From positions 1 through 39,086 of the forward strand of contig CAMEJH010000008.1 in assembly GCA_945919455.1 (NCBI GenBank): a DNA stretch of 39,086 nt, given 5' to 3'. Below, piece after piece: positions 8,949 to 17,842 of this stretch; the first letter of the stretch is position 1; each line of letters opens with the position of its first letter. The stretch comes from an uncultured Clostridium sp. (GTDB lineage Bacteria; Bacillota; Clostridia; TANB77; CAG-508). The notes beneath the pieces are model-generated. The model saw nothing but the letters and a program-made list of their open reading frames with translations, was not told the DNA's origin and made no database searches. A program made the translations under genes and the position numbers.

Positions 8949-9812
8949 TTAATTTCTCCTAACAAACCTTTGTCCTGGCAATTCAATTATTTTATCATTT
9001 ATTTGAAGTATTAATGTTTTATAATTTACATCATTTACAGGTAATCCTGTTTTTTTAGAAATTTCATTTGCATCTATTGGTATATCGTTTATTACTTTAT
9101 ATACATCTACAAGTTCTTTTGGAATATCTATGTAAGATTCTTTTTGTTTAATTTTCTTTTTAGTAAAAGTAATATCTTTATAATATTTTAAAATATCCTC
9201 TGTTTTTGTAACTAAATGTGCACCTTTTTGAATTAACTCGTTTGTTGTTTGACCTTTCATATTATCTAAATTACTTGGTATGCAAAATACCGGTTTGTCT
9301 TGTTCTTGTGTATATTTTGCAGTTACTCTTGTTCCGCTTCTGTATCCTGCTTCTATTACAAGTGTTCCTATCCCTAGCCCTGCAACAATTCTATTTCTTT
9401 CTAAGAATTTTTTTGAGTCAGCTTTAGTTTCTGGTTCATATTCTGTAAGTAGTAATCCTCCATTATCTACAATCTCTTTTGCTAGCATAATATGACTTTC
9501 TGGATAAATATTTTTCAATCCAGATGGTAATACAGCTATTGTTTTTCCAGAATTCTTTATACAGGTCAAATGTGCAATCCCATCTATTCCAATTGCTAGT
9601 CCACTAATTATATTAATATCGTATTCAACTAAGTTTTTAGTAAAAGTTTTGCACATTTTTTCACCATATTGTGTATTTGTCCTTGAGCCTACAACTGCTA
9701 TTCCTTTTTGATTTAAAATTTGTAGATTTCCTTTAGCATATAACCTACTTGGAGGTTTTTCTATTTTTCTTAATTGTTTTGGGTATAATTCATCACAATA
9801 TTCAATTATCAT
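8949..9812 (-). CDS. dprA: DNA-processing protein DprA (Smf)
   Basis: Loads RecA on incoming single-stranded DNA during natural transformation. The Rossmann-like core shows VVGSRTNTQYGEKM, the ISGLAIGIDGIAHL signature and GTLVIEAGYRSGTRVTAKYT, followed by a short C-terminal winged-helix region from about residue 225. The frame extends to a TTG at 9851, deep inside comM, but the ATG ending at 9812 (MIIEYCDELYP) matches the usual N-terminus and overlaps comM by only 11 bases, so I chose it. A GGAG lies 14 bases upstream, so translation may also depend on coupling to comM. Confidence 0.94.
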   Translation of the reverse strand: MIIEYCDELYPKQLRKIEKPPSRLYAKGNLQILNQKGIAVVGSRTNTQYGEKMCKTFTKNLVEYDINIISGLAIGIDGIAHLTCIKNSGKTIAVLPSGLKNIYPESHIMLAKEIVDNGGLLLTEYEPETKADSKKFLERNRIVAGLGIGTLVIEAGYRSGTRVTAKYTQEQDKPVFCIPSNLDNMKGQTTNELIQKGAHLVTKTEDILKYYKDITFTKKKIKQKESYIDIPKELVDVYKVINDIPIDANEISKKTGLPVNDVNYKTLILQINDKIIELPGQRFVRRN

Positions 9813-11334
9813 ATTTTTTATCCAAACTCCTATATTGAATTGCTTCTGCAATATGTTTATATTCTATTTTTTCCTTATTTTCTAAATCTGCTATTGTTCT
9901 TGCTACCTTCAGAATTTTTTCATATGCTCTTACACTTAATTTTAATTTTTTAAATGCTTCTTTTAGAAGCTCTTCTCCTTTTGAATCTAAACTGCAAAAT
10001 TTAGTAATAAGACTTGTAGGTAATTCTGAATTTGAAGATATATTATAAGTACTATATCTTTTTTGTTGAAGCTTTCTAGCTTGATTTACTCTTCTTTGTA
10101 TTTCTTCTGATGTTTCTTCTTTTGTTTTTGAATTTAATTTGCTAAATTTGGTTCTTTTTATTTCTATTTGTAAGTCAAATCTATCTAATAATGGGCCACT
10201 AATTTTATTTAAATATTTATGCCTTTCTAGTTCTGTACATCTGCACTTTTTTTCTCCATCTCCATAATATCCACATGGGCATGGGTTCATGCTTGCAATA
10301 AGCATAAAATTGCAGGGAAATCTATAATTTCCACTTATTCTATTTATAAAAATTTGCTTATTTTCTAATGGTTCTCTTAGTGCTTCTAAAGTACATCTGC
10401 TAAATTCAGTTAATTCATCTAAAAATAGTACTCCATTATGAGATAAGCTTATTTCTCCTGGTTTAGGATTTTTTCCTCCTCCAATCATTGTTGTCATAGT
10501 TACAGTATGATGTGGCATTCTAAATGGTCTATTTATTACTAATCCATCATTATTGAGTTCACCAGATATACTATATATTTTAGTTATCTCCAGTTGTTCT
10601 TTTAAAGTTAAATCTGGTAATATAGTGTTTAGCCTTTTTGCGATCATAGTTTTTCCTGCACCAGGGCTTCCTATCATAAGACAATTGTGATTTCCTGCTG
10701 CAGCTATTTCTAATGCTCTTTTAGCATTTTCTTGTCCCTTTACTTCTGAAAAATCTATATTATATTTTTCTTTTAGATCATTTTCTCCTTTAAATATACT
10801 ATTTGGTATTCTTATTTCTCCATTTAGATATTTTATTAATTCTACAATATTATCTATTGCTATAATATCTAGTTCTTTTACAATAGCTGCTTCATTTGAA
10901 TTGGCTTTTGGTACTATAATACGTTTTATTCCTAATTCCTTAGCCTCCATACATATTGGTAATATTCCATTTATTCTATTAATTTTTCCATCTAATGATA
11001 GTTCTCCCATAAATACAGTTTCAGACAAACTATTTATATCAATATGTGGTATACTACCTATTGCAATTAAAATTCCAACAGTCATTGCTACATCAAACCC
11101 TGTTCCAGCTTTTCTTATATTAGCTGGTGCAAGATTTATTAATATTTTTTTACTTGGAAATTCTATGTTAGAATTTTTAATGGCTGCATAAATTCTTTTT
11201 TTGGCTTCTTTTACACTTGTATCAGGAAGTCCAACTATTTCAAATTCTGGTATTCCATTACTTATATATGTTTGTATATCTATAAGATATCCATCTAGTC
11301 CATTTAGTACAATTGATTTTATTTTTGATAGCAT
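9802..11334 (-). CDS. comM: ComM/YifB-family Mg-chelatase-like AAA+ ATPase
   Basis: AAA+ ATPase of the YifB/ComM family, 510 residues from the chosen start. In Vibrio and Haemophilus ComM is a helicase promoting branch migration during transformation; the Firmicute role is less studied. An N-terminal Lon-substrate-like domain (about 1-170) precedes the ATPase core: Walker A GSPGAGKTMIAKRL, Walker B VLFLDELTEF, and a cysteine cluster CPCGYYGDGEKKCRC before the C-terminal Mg-chelatase domain. The frame opens at an ATG at 11349, but that ATG sits inside the ribosome site AAAGGAGAAATA, so the second ATG (MLSKIKSIVLNG) is the real start. It ends in TGA and heads comM-dprA-yraN. Confidence 0.94.
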   Translation of the reverse strand: MLSKIKSIVLNGLDGYLIDIQTYISNGIPEFEIVGLPDTSVKEAKKRIYAAIKNSNIEFPSKKILINLAPANIRKAGTGFDVAMTVGILIAIGSIPHIDINSLSETVFMGELSLDGKINRINGILPICMEAKELGIKRIIVPKANSNEAAIVKELDIIAIDNIVELIKYLNGEIRIPNSIFKGENDLKEKYNIDFSEVKGQENAKRALEIAAAGNHNCLMIGSPGAGKTMIAKRLNTILPDLTLKEQLEITKIYSISGELNNDGLVINRPFRMPHHTVTMTTMIGGGKNPKPGEISLSHNGVLFLDELTEFSRCTLEALREPLENKQIFINRISGNYRFPCNFMLIASMNPCPCGYYGDGEKKCRCTELERHKYLNKISGPLLDRFDLQIEIKRTKFSKLNSKTKEETSEEIQRRVNQARKLQQKRYSTYNISSNSELPTSLITKFCSLDSKGEELLKEAFKKLKLSVRAYEKILKVARTIADLENKEKIEYKHIAEAIQYRSLDKKYDN

Positions 11335-11367
11335 TATTTCTCCTTTCATGTTATTTTTGTTTTTTTA

Positions 11368-11396
11368 TTGATTTTTTAGGAATTTTATTATAAAAT
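11368..11396 (+). promoter_or_regulatory. Candidate promoter of the PBP gene
   Basis: TTGATT (11368-11373) and TAAAAT (11391-11396) are separated by 17 bases and lie about 33 bases before the PBP start codon, in the 80-base gap between the divergent comM and PBP genes. Confidence 0.6.
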
Positions 11397-11429
11397 ATTT
11401 TTGAAATTAAACAAAAGAATGGTGAGATT

Positions 11430-13325
11430 ATGAATAAAAATAAAAATAAGAATATAAAACCTAAGGAAAAAATTATAAAGCCAAAAAGTGATATTAATGC
11501 ACCAAATGTAGTTTCTAAATTAAAAGTAAAAGCAATTTTAGTAATTACATTAATACTTATTATACTTTTGATTGCTAGAATTTTTTATTTACAATTTGTT
11601 GATGGAGAACATCTACAAACATTAGCTACATCACAACAAACTTTAACAGAAACGCTTAGTGCAAAACGTGGTACTATTTATGATTCAAAAGGAGAAACTT
11701 TAGCAATTAGTTATAATACAGATAAAATATATCTAAATCCATCTGATATAAAAGATGAAAATAAGGAATTTGTTGCAAATGGATTAGCTCAAATTCTTGA
11801 ATTAGATTATGCTGAATTACTCTCTAAAATTAATTCTTCTACAAACAGATTCGTCGTTGCTACAGATGTAGAGCAAGAAAAGGTTGATAAGATAAAAGAA
11901 TGGAAAGAAAAATTAAGTAAGTCAAAAATATCAACAGGAGTTAGCCTTGAAGAAACTACTAGCAGATCTTATCCATATAAAAATTTAGCATCAACTGTCA
12001 TAGGGTTTGTAAATGCAGATAACCATGGTTCCTATGGAATTGAATATTCTTGGGACTCATTCTTAAGTGGAACACCTGGTAAATCTGTAAGTTTAAAAGA
12101 TGCCAGTCAATCTGAAATTGCTAATTCAGAACAAACATATATTGCTGCGGAAAACGGTTATGACATTAATTTAACAATCGATGTTAATATACAAGGTATT
12201 GTAGAAGAACATCTTGCAGAGGCTGTTGATGAATATGAATGTGATAGTGGAATAACTATTGCAATGGATCCTTCTACTGGTAAAATACTAGCAATGGCTG
12301 ATTATCCAAATTTTGATTGTAGTTCTCCTACAACTCCAAATTCATACCTAATGCAAACTTGGGATAGCTTAACATCTGAAGAAAAAACTAAACAATTATT
12401 TAGAATGTGGGCTCCAAAAGCAGTTACAGATACTTATGAACCCGGTTCTGTTTTTAAAATTATTACTTCTTCTATTGCTCTAGAAGAAAATATTACAGAT
12501 ACAGACATTCCTAATACTTTTAACTGTACAGGACATTACTATATAGACGGTGAAGAAAAACCAATCGATTGTTGGAAATATTATGACCCTCATAGATATC
12601 AGACTTTAAGACAAGCCTTAGGAAATTCCTGCAACCCCGCTTTTATGGAATTAGGCCTAAAAATAGGTGCAAAAACATCCTACAAATATTACGAGGCATA
12701 TGGATTATTTAATAAAACAGGTATTTCACTTTCAGGTGAATCTAATAGTATATTTTACGATTTAGCAAAAATAAAACCAATAGAGCTTGCAGTTTTATCT
12801 TTTGGTCAACGTTTTACTATTACTCCTATTCAAATGATTACTGCCGCATGTGCAATAGCTAATGATGGAGTTTTAGTACAACCACAAATTGTTGAAAAAA
12901 TGACTAATACCGATACTGGTGAAGTAACAACTTTTAAAACAGAAGAAGTTCGTCAGGTTATCTCAAAAGAGACTGCTGACAAAGTAGCATCTATGATGGA
13001 ATCTGTTGTAACAGATGGATCTGGTGGTCGTGCTAAAGTCACAGGATATTCTGTTGGTGGAAAAACTGGTACTTCAGAGCCAAAATGGGGAACAACTGAT
13101 GATGGATATGTTGCTTCATTCCTTGCTATATCACCTGTAGAAAACACAAGAATTGTTCTTTTAGTTATTTTAAAAAATCCTAAAGGTAAATTACATAACG
13201 GTGGTCAAATTGCCGCACCTACAGCAAGTAAAATGCTTACAGAAATTTTACCTTACATGGGAGTAGAATCAGGAAATAAAGATAATAGTTCAAATTCTAA
13301 TATGAAAGATTCTGATTTATATTAA
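11430..13325 (+). CDS. Class B penicillin-binding protein (division/spore transpeptidase, FtsI/SpoVD-like)
   Basis: D,D-transpeptidase that cross-links septal or spore peptidoglycan beside a SEDS polymerase. A lysine-rich cytoplasmic tail (about 1-35) leads into a single membrane helix (about 34-55), then the PBP dimerisation domain with the RGTIYDSKGE motif, then the transpeptidase domain. All catalytic motifs are present: SVFK with nucleophile Ser340, SCN at 400-402 and KTG at 545-547. The protein ends soon after the catalytic domain with a Ser/Asn-rich tail and has no PASTA domain, unlike most SpoVD proteins. It stands alone on the plus strand, about 5 kb from murE, which it often precedes in other Firmicutes. 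GGTGAG lies just before its ATG. Confidence 0.94.
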   Translation: MNKNKNKNIKPKEKIIKPKSDINAPNVVSKLKVKAILVITLILIILLIARIFYLQFVDGEHLQTLATSQQTLTETLSAKRGTIYDSKGETLAISYNTDKIYLNPSDIKDENKEFVANGLAQILELDYAELLSKINSSTNRFVVATDVEQEKVDKIKEWKEKLSKSKISTGVSLEETTSRSYPYKNLASTVIGFVNADNHGSYGIEYSWDSFLSGTPGKSVSLKDASQSEIANSEQTYIAAENGYDINLTIDVNIQGIVEEHLAEAVDEYECDSGITIAMDPSTGKILAMADYPNFDCSSPTTPNSYLMQTWDSLTSEEKTKQLFRMWAPKAVTDTYEPGSVFKIITSSIALEENITDTDIPNTFNCTGHYYIDGEEKPIDCWKYYDPHRYQTLRQALGNSCNPAFMELGLKIGAKTSYKYYEAYGLFNKTGISLSGESNSIFYDLAKIKPIELAVLSFGQRFTITPIQMITAACAIANDGVLVQPQIVEKMTNTDTGEVTTFKTEEVRQVISKETADKVASMMESVVTDGSGGRAKVTGYSVGGKTGTSEPKWGTTDDGYVASFLAISPVENTRIVLLVILKNPKGKLHNGGQIAAPTASKMLTEILPYMGVESGNKDNSSNSNMKDSDLY

Positions 13326-13353
13326 AAAGATGCACTTATTAGTGCATCTTTTT
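13324..13353. terminator. Bidirectional terminator between PBP and the TSCPD gene
   Basis: A 13-bp perfect stem (aaaaagatgcact / agtgcatcttttt) with a 4-base loop lies between convergent genes. It contains the last codons of the TSCPD gene, so it serves both strands. Confidence 0.9.
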
Positions 13354-13599
13354 CTTGTACTCTTCTAATGCTTTTGCTACCTGATCAGGGCAAGAAGTTC
13401 CTCTTAGTCCACAAGGAATACCTTTAAGCATATCAATGACCTCTTCAATTTTCTTATTTTCAATTAGTCTTGATACACCTACAGTATTACCTGGACATCC
13501 ACCAATAATTTTTAGTTTTTTTATTATTCCATTATCAATATCAAAAATCATCTCTGCAGAACAAACTCCTTGTGGTTTATATCTATATTCCATTTTCAT
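13339..13599 (-). CDS. TSCPD-domain small protein (TIGR03905-like)
   Basis: Compact protein of 86 residues matching the short TSCPD family found in many Clostridia, named for the motif seen near the end here as TSCPDQVAKALEEY. Four cysteines in short motifs (GVCSAEM, GGCPGN, IPCGLRGTSCPD) suggest metal or cofactor binding; the same domain occurs at the C-terminus of vitamin-B12-dependent ribonucleotide reductase. The function of the stand-alone form is not known. The start ATG follows AAGGAGG. The gene is a single transcription unit with a good promoter upstream, and its final codons lie inside the shared terminator. Confidence 0.88.
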   Translation of the reverse strand: MKMEYRYKPQGVCSAEMIFDIDNGIIKKLKIIGGCPGNTVGVSRLIENKKIEEVIDMLKGIPCGLRGTSCPDQVAKALEEYKKKMH

Positions 13600-13617
13600 T
13601 CCTCCTTCTTAATAATT

Positions 13618-13646
13618 ATTATATTAAAGTTTGTCCTAAAAATCAA
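13618..13646 (-). promoter_or_regulatory. Promoter of the TSCPD gene
   Basis: Minus-strand TTGATT (13641-13646) and TATAAT (13618-13623) are 17 bases apart, ending about 18 bases before the start codon. Confidence 0.65.
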
Positions 13647-13662
13647 TATATAATCGTTCATT

Positions 13663-14232
13663 CTATTTTCTTTTGTCTCTTTTTATTTTTAAACCTATAA
13701 GTAATACATCATCATCTTTTGGCTCAATATATTTAGAAATCTCTTCATATTTGTTTTTATCATTTTTATAGTCATTAATATAATCTGCTATATCTAAAAA
13801 ATTCACTTCTGTTCCAGATTCTAAAATTTGAGTTCTATTGTTTTCTATTTCAAGAAAAATACTTTGTCTATATTTCTTTTTACTTAATTCTGATATCAGA
13901 ACTTTATTAATACAGCTTTCTATTTGTTCATTTTCTTTTATCTTAACAAGTTCTTCTTCATATATTGTACACCAATAACAAAATATTGACTCTTTTACTT
14001 TATTTCTTTTCACCATTCCAAAATACATTTCAATCTTTTCGTCAGTTGTAAGAATTGTTTTTACTTTTAGTAATTCAAATCCATATTCTGAAATATTATC
14101 TAATTTAATATTTTTATCATAAATAATTTCTTTTATGTTTAAACTTAATACATTATTTAAAATTTCTTTTAATATTAATTTATTATCTCCTTCTATCAGT
14201 TCTTTAATTTTTACTAGTTGCTTATTTTCTAT
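13663..14232 (-). CDS. Unknown protein, probable non-ATG (ATA) start
   Basis: No family recognised. The first ATG is at 14028 and gives 121 residues, but no ribosome site precedes it. The same frame stays open upstream to a stop at 14320-14322 and reads as normal protein (for example NISEYGFELLKVKTIL and LVKIKELIEGDNKL). No ATG, GTG or TTG occurs in that upstream part. A strong site AAAGGTGG lies 7 bases before an ATA codon at 14230-14232, giving a 189-residue product starting (M)ENKQLVKIKEL. The protein is charged, Lys/Glu/Ile-rich, with no membrane segment; CYWC occurs in the middle. Either ATA is used, the start was lost by mutation (ATG to ATA), or the base is a sequence error. Confidence 0.65.
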   Translation of the reverse strand: MENKQLVKIKELIEGDNKLILKEILNNVLSLNIKEIIYDKNIKLDNISEYGFELLKVKTILTTDEKIEMYFGMVKRNKVKESIFCYWCTIYEEELVKIKENEQIESCINKVLISELSKKKYRQSIFLEIENNRTQILESGTEVNFLDIADYINDYKNDKNKYEEISKYIEPKDDDVLLIGLKIKRDKRK

Positions 14233-14471
14233 AAAAATTCCACCTTTCTTTTTTGATTTAATTTTGTTCTTTTTCTTATTATTTAAATTAGATTTAAATT
14301 TTTTATTGTTTGATAAAACTTAAACAGATTTTAATTTTATGAAAAAATTTATATTTGAAAATTATATAATTTATTAAAAGTATAATTTCTTTTTCAGATT
14401 TTGTCAATATATTTTGTATTTTTTTCATAATTTTTCATCGACATAATTCGACTTTTAAATAAATAAAAACC

Positions 14472-14492
14472 GATATCTTTCTAAAAGATATC
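14472..14492 (-). terminator. Terminator after trmL
   Basis: A 9-bp stem (gatatcttt / aaagatatc) with a 3-base loop lies 9 bases past the trmL stop, with an A-rich stretch on its left that reads as T-rich on the transcript. Confidence 0.75.
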
Positions 14493-14500
14493 AGCTTTTA

Positions 14501-15001
14501 TTACTTATCGAAATATTTACTTACCTCTTCCAATCCATCAAATCTTGATTGTCTTAGTACTTCATATGCACATATTGCAACAGAATTTGATAAATTTAAT
14601 GATCTTAAAGTTTCTCTCATTGGTATTCTTATTGTTTTAGTTATATATTTTTTTAGAATGTCTTCTGGTAATCCTTTAGTTTCTTTACCAAATACAAGAA
14701 AAACTTCATCCATATTAGTATATTCAACATTTGAATATACTTGTTTCCCTTTAGTTGTGACAAAAAACATGTTGTTCTCTTCTGGTTTATATTTCTCTAA
14801 AAACTTATTAAATGATAAATGTTCTTCTATTACAAGTTTATCCCAATAATCTAATCCTGCCCTTTTAACACTATTTTCTGATATACTAAACCCTAATGGA
14901 TAAACTAAATGTAATTTTGCACCTGTTGCAGCACATGTTCTTGCTATATTTCCTGTATTTTGTGGTATTTCTGGCTCTACTAATACAATATTTAATTTCA
15001 T
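14501..15001 (-). CDS. trmL: tRNA (cytidine/uridine-34-2'-O)-methyltransferase TrmL
   Basis: SPOUT-fold methyltransferase modifying the ribose of the wobble base in certain leucine tRNAs. 166 residues is typical. The three SPOUT motifs are visible: EPEIPQNTGNIARTCAATGA near the N-terminus, VFGKETKGLPEDIL in the middle and IPMRETLRSLNLSNSVAICAYE in the knot. The ATG follows AAGGAGGAAT. It lies 14 bases downstream of ispH, so it is the last gene of ispG-ispH-trmL and ends at a terminator. Confidence 0.95.
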   Translation of the reverse strand: MKLNIVLVEPEIPQNTGNIARTCAATGAKLHLVYPLGFSISENSVKRAGLDYWDKLVIEEHLSFNKFLEKYKPEENNMFFVTTKGKQVYSNVEYTNMDEVFLVFGKETKGLPEDILKKYITKTIRIPMRETLRSLNLSNSVAICAYEVLRQSRFDGLEEVSKYFDK

Positions 15002-15015
15002 TATATTATTCCTCC

Positions 15016-15873
15016 TTATTGTTCTTTTAAATGTTCTACTATTTCCATTACACTTTCATTTGGAGTGGATGCTCCCGCCATAATTCCTATTTTATTATAT
15101 TTTTTTAGTTCTTTTATATCTATATCTTTTATAGTTTCTACAGTTACTGTATTTTCACAATTAGATTTAGCTATATCATATAATTTTTTTGTATTTGAAC
15201 TATTTTTTCCTCCTACAATTATCATTGCATTGACTTCTCTTGAAAGTTTATCTGTCTCTTCTTGTCTTAATCTTGTTGCAGAACATATTGTATTTTTTAT
15301 TTGTATTTCAAATCTGTCTCCAAACTGTTTTTTTAATTCTTCTACAATTTCTTCAAATTTTTTTAAACTATATGTAGTTTGTGCTATAATTAATAATTTA
15401 TTTATTTGAGATTCATTTACTTTTTTTATAGCATTGGATATATCTTCTTTATCTCTTACTAAATAAGAATTTTCTCCACAAAAACTTATTGTTCCTATTA
15501 CTTCTGGATGATTTTCTACTCCAACTAATATAATATAATAACCTTTTTGTGCATATTCTTCAGCTATATTATGTATTTGCAATACTTTAGGGCAAGTTAA
15601 ATCTACTAGTTCTATTCCTCTTTTTTTTGCATTTTCATAAACATTTTTAGGCACTCCATGTGCTCTTATAATTGCTTTTCTTTGGGCTTGTTCTATATTT
15701 TCTATTGTTTCTAATCCTTTTGCTTCTAATTTTTCTACAACTTGTCTATTATGCACTAGTTCTCCTAAACAGTATATTTTTCCATTTTCTTTATCTAATT
15801 CTTTTTCAGTTTTTGTAACAGCATTTAATACTCCTGCACAAAATCCTGATGTTTTTCCTATTATAACTTCCAT
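15016..15873 (-). CDS. ispH: 4-Hydroxy-3-methylbut-2-enyl diphosphate reductase IspH
   Basis: Last enzyme of the non-mevalonate pathway, making IPP and DMAPP with a [4Fe-4S] cluster. 285 residues, a normal size for the single-domain form; it is not fused to ribosomal protein S1 as in some Clostridia. The three cluster cysteines are seen in GFCAGV, LTCPKV and NTICSATRLRQ, and the conserved histidines in ELVHNRQV, AHGVPK and NHPEVIG. The ATG follows AAGGAAGT. It starts 11 bases after ispG, so the two Fe-S enzymes catalysing consecutive steps are made from one message. Confidence 0.97.
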   Translation of the reverse strand: MEVIIGKTSGFCAGVLNAVTKTEKELDKENGKIYCLGELVHNRQVVEKLEAKGLETIENIEQAQRKAIIRAHGVPKNVYENAKKRGIELVDLTCPKVLQIHNIAEEYAQKGYYIILVGVENHPEVIGTISFCGENSYLVRDKEDISNAIKKVNESQINKLLIIAQTTYSLKKFEEIVEELKKQFGDRFEIQIKNTICSATRLRQEETDKLSREVNAMIIVGGKNSSNTKKLYDIAKSNCENTVTVETIKDIDIKELKKYNKIGIMAGASTPNESVMEIVEHLKEQ

Positions 15874-15884
15874 ACATTACTTCC

Positions 15885-16937
15885 TTAAACCATTTTCAAT
15901 ATTTCTTGTTTTAAAACATTTACAATTTCTTCTTGCGGTACTTTTTTGATTATTTTTCCTTTTTTAAATAAAAGTCCTTCATTAATTCCTCCAGCTATTC
16001 CTATGTCTGCTTCTCTAGCTTCTCCTGGCCCATTTACTGCACACCCCATAACAGCTACTGTTAATTCAGCATTTATTGTTTGTAAAAACTCCTCTACTTC
16101 TTTTGCAATTGGTATTAAATCTATTTGTGTTCTTCCACAAGTTGGACATGCTACTAGTGTTGGAACTCCTTTATATAAATTACAATCTTTTAGTATTTCT
16201 TTTGCAACTTTTATTTCTTTTACAGGATCATCTGATAGTGATACTCTTAATGTATCTCCTATTCCCTCTCTTAATAATATTCCAAGTCCAATACTTGATT
16301 TTACTGTGCCACTAAATTCTGTTCCAGCTTCTGTTATTCCTAAATGTAGTGGATACTGAAATGTTTTTGCTGCCTCTTCATATGCCGCTATACATAAATC
16401 TAAATTTGAAGCTTTAAGAGAAATTGCTATATTATAAAAATCTAGCCTTTCTAATATTTCTACATGGCGTCTAGCACTTTCTACCATTGCTTCTGCAGTT
16501 GGCTTGCCATATTTTTCTAATAAATCTTTTTCTAATGATCCTGCATTTACCCCTATTCTTATTGGTATATTATGTGATTTGCACCCTTCTACCACTTTTC
16601 GAACTTTTTCTTCACTACCTATATTTCCAGGATTTATTCTTATTTTATCTACTCCTGATTCTATTGCTTGTAATGCTATTTTATAATCAAAATGAATATC
16701 AGCTACTATTGGAATATGTATCTGTTTTTTTATTTCTTTTATTGCTTTTGCATCTTCTATGTCTAAACATGCAACTCTTATTATCTCACATCCAGCCTCT
16801 TCTAGCTCAAGTATTTGCTTTACTGTTGCTTCTACATCTTTAGTTTTTGTATTACACATTGATTGTATTACTACTTTATTTTGTCCTCCTATTTGTACAT
16901 TTCCTACTATTATTTTTCTTGTTTTTTCTCTTATCAT
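15885..16937 (-). CDS. ispG: 4-Hydroxy-3-methylbut-2-en-1-yl diphosphate synthase IspG
   Basis: Penultimate enzyme of the non-mevalonate pathway, converting MEcPP to HMBPP with a [4Fe-4S] cluster. The 350-residue length matches the bacterial two-domain form. A TIM-barrel (about 1-250) starts with [16 protein letters not shown]; the C-terminal domain holds the cluster motifs CPTCGRTQ and [11 protein letters not shown]. The ATG follows AAAAGGAG. It is the first gene of ispG-ispH-trmL. Neither dxr nor rseP, frequent partners upstream of ispG, is in the window. Confidence 0.97.
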   Translation of the reverse strand: MIREKTRKIIVGNVQIGGQNKVVIQSMCNTKTKDVEATVKQILELEEAGCEIIRVACLDIEDAKAIKEIKKQIHIPIVADIHFDYKIALQAIESGVDKIRINPGNIGSEEKVRKVVEGCKSHNIPIRIGVNAGSLEKDLLEKYGKPTAEAMVESARRHVEILERLDFYNIAISLKASNLDLCIAAYEEAAKTFQYPLHLGITEAGTEFSGTVKSSIGLGILLREGIGDTLRVSLSDDPVKEIKVAKEILKDCNLYKGVPTLVACPTCGRTQIDLIPIAKEVEEFLQTINAELTVAVMGCAVNGPGEAREADIGIAGGINEGLLFKKGKIIKKVPQEEIVNVLKQEILKMV

Positions 16938-16959
16938 ATTAGCTCCTTTTCTACTATAA

Positions 16960-16984
16960 AAGCGAACTTTTAGGAAGTTCGCTT
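16960..16984 (-). terminator. Terminator after the response regulator
   Basis: A 10-bp perfect stem (aagcgaactt / aagttcgctt) with a 5-base loop lies just past the regulator stop codon and just ahead of ispG. It therefore isolates ispG from the gene upstream. Confidence 0.85.
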
Positions 16985-16989
16985 TCTTT

Positions 16990-17742
16990 TTAGTCTTTAT
17001 TTGGAATGTAATATCCCACTCCTCTTTTTGTTATTAATATTTGTGGATTTGATGTATCTTTTTCTATTCTTTCTCTTATTCTTCTTACTGTAACATCTAC
17101 TGTACGTATGTCTCCATAATATTCATATCCCCATACTCTTTCAAGTAGTGCTTCTCTTGTTACAACTTGACCTGGTTGTTGCGCTAAAAATTTTAATACT
17201 TCAAATTCTCTTAATGTTAAGTTTATTACTTTTCCGTCTATATGTACTTCGTATTTTTCTAAATCTAATACTAGATTACCAATTTTTATTGTGCTGTCCT
17301 TTTTTTCGGTCTTCTTTTCTTCATTATTTTTATAACTATTTTCTACTTCAACATTTACTTCTACTTTTCTTAAATTTGCTTTTACTCTTGCTACAACTTC
17401 TCTTACACTAAATGGTTTTGTGATATAATCATCTGCTCCTAATTCTAGTCCTACTATTTTGTCTAATTCATCGTCTTTGGCTGTTACCATTAGTATTGGA
17501 ACATTATATATATTTTTTATTTTTTTACATACTGAAAGCCCATCTAAACGAGGAAGCATTATATCTAATAATATTAAATCTGGTCTTTGTTCTTTTGCCA
17601 TTTCTACTGCTGTTACTCCATCGTTTGCCTCTATAGTGTTATATCCTTCTCTTTTTAAATTATGTACTAGCAAGTCTACTATTTTTTGCTCATCATCTAC
17701 TATTAATATAGTCTTTTTTTCATATTCATAATTATCTTCCAT
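16990..17742 (-). CDS. OmpR/PhoB-family response regulator (WalR-like)
   Basis: DNA-binding response regulator of 250 residues. The receiver domain shows the acidic pair at Asp16-Asp17, phospho-acceptor Asp60 in [13 protein letters not shown], the TAKDDE threonine and the KPF lysine. The C-terminal winged helix carries [20 protein letters not shown] and [17 protein letters not shown] residues ([13 protein letters not shown]). The linker is longer than usual and rich in Lys and Glu (about 128-150). The ATG follows GGAGGGG. It has its own terminator and no kinase beside it; the kinase at 16-1197 is the nearest candidate. WalR is the closest familiar relative by eye, but orthology is not proven. 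Confidence 0.93.
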   Translation of the reverse strand: MEDNYEYEKKTILIVDDEQKIVDLLVHNLKREGYNTIEANDGVTAVEMAKEQRPDLILLDIMLPRLDGLSVCKKIKNIYNVPILMVTAKDDELDKIVGLELGADDYITKPFSVREVVARVKANLRKVEVNVEVENSYKNNEEKKTEKKDSTIKIGNLVLDLEKYEVHIDGKVINLTLREFEVLKFLAQQPGQVVTREALLERVWGYEYYGDIRTVDVTVRRIRERIEKDTSNPQILITKRGVGYYIPNKD

Positions 17743-17842
17743 ATTACCCCTCCGGTACTTTTCTTGCTATATTTATATCACAATTCTTAGTATTATACAA
17801 GGTTTTTATTTAAAAATTTGCGTTTATTTAAAAATACTTTAT

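Noticed and set aside
14438..14453. Two near-matches to the Spo0A box (ATCGACA, TTCGACT)
   Set aside because: Each has one mismatch, no promoter pair fits them, and the distance to the unknown gene start is about 200 bases.
16076..16843. Long plus-strand open frames over ispG and other minus-strand genes
   Set aside because: They are Leu/Phe-rich antisense shadows of AT-rich genes, without ribosome sites or domain motifs.
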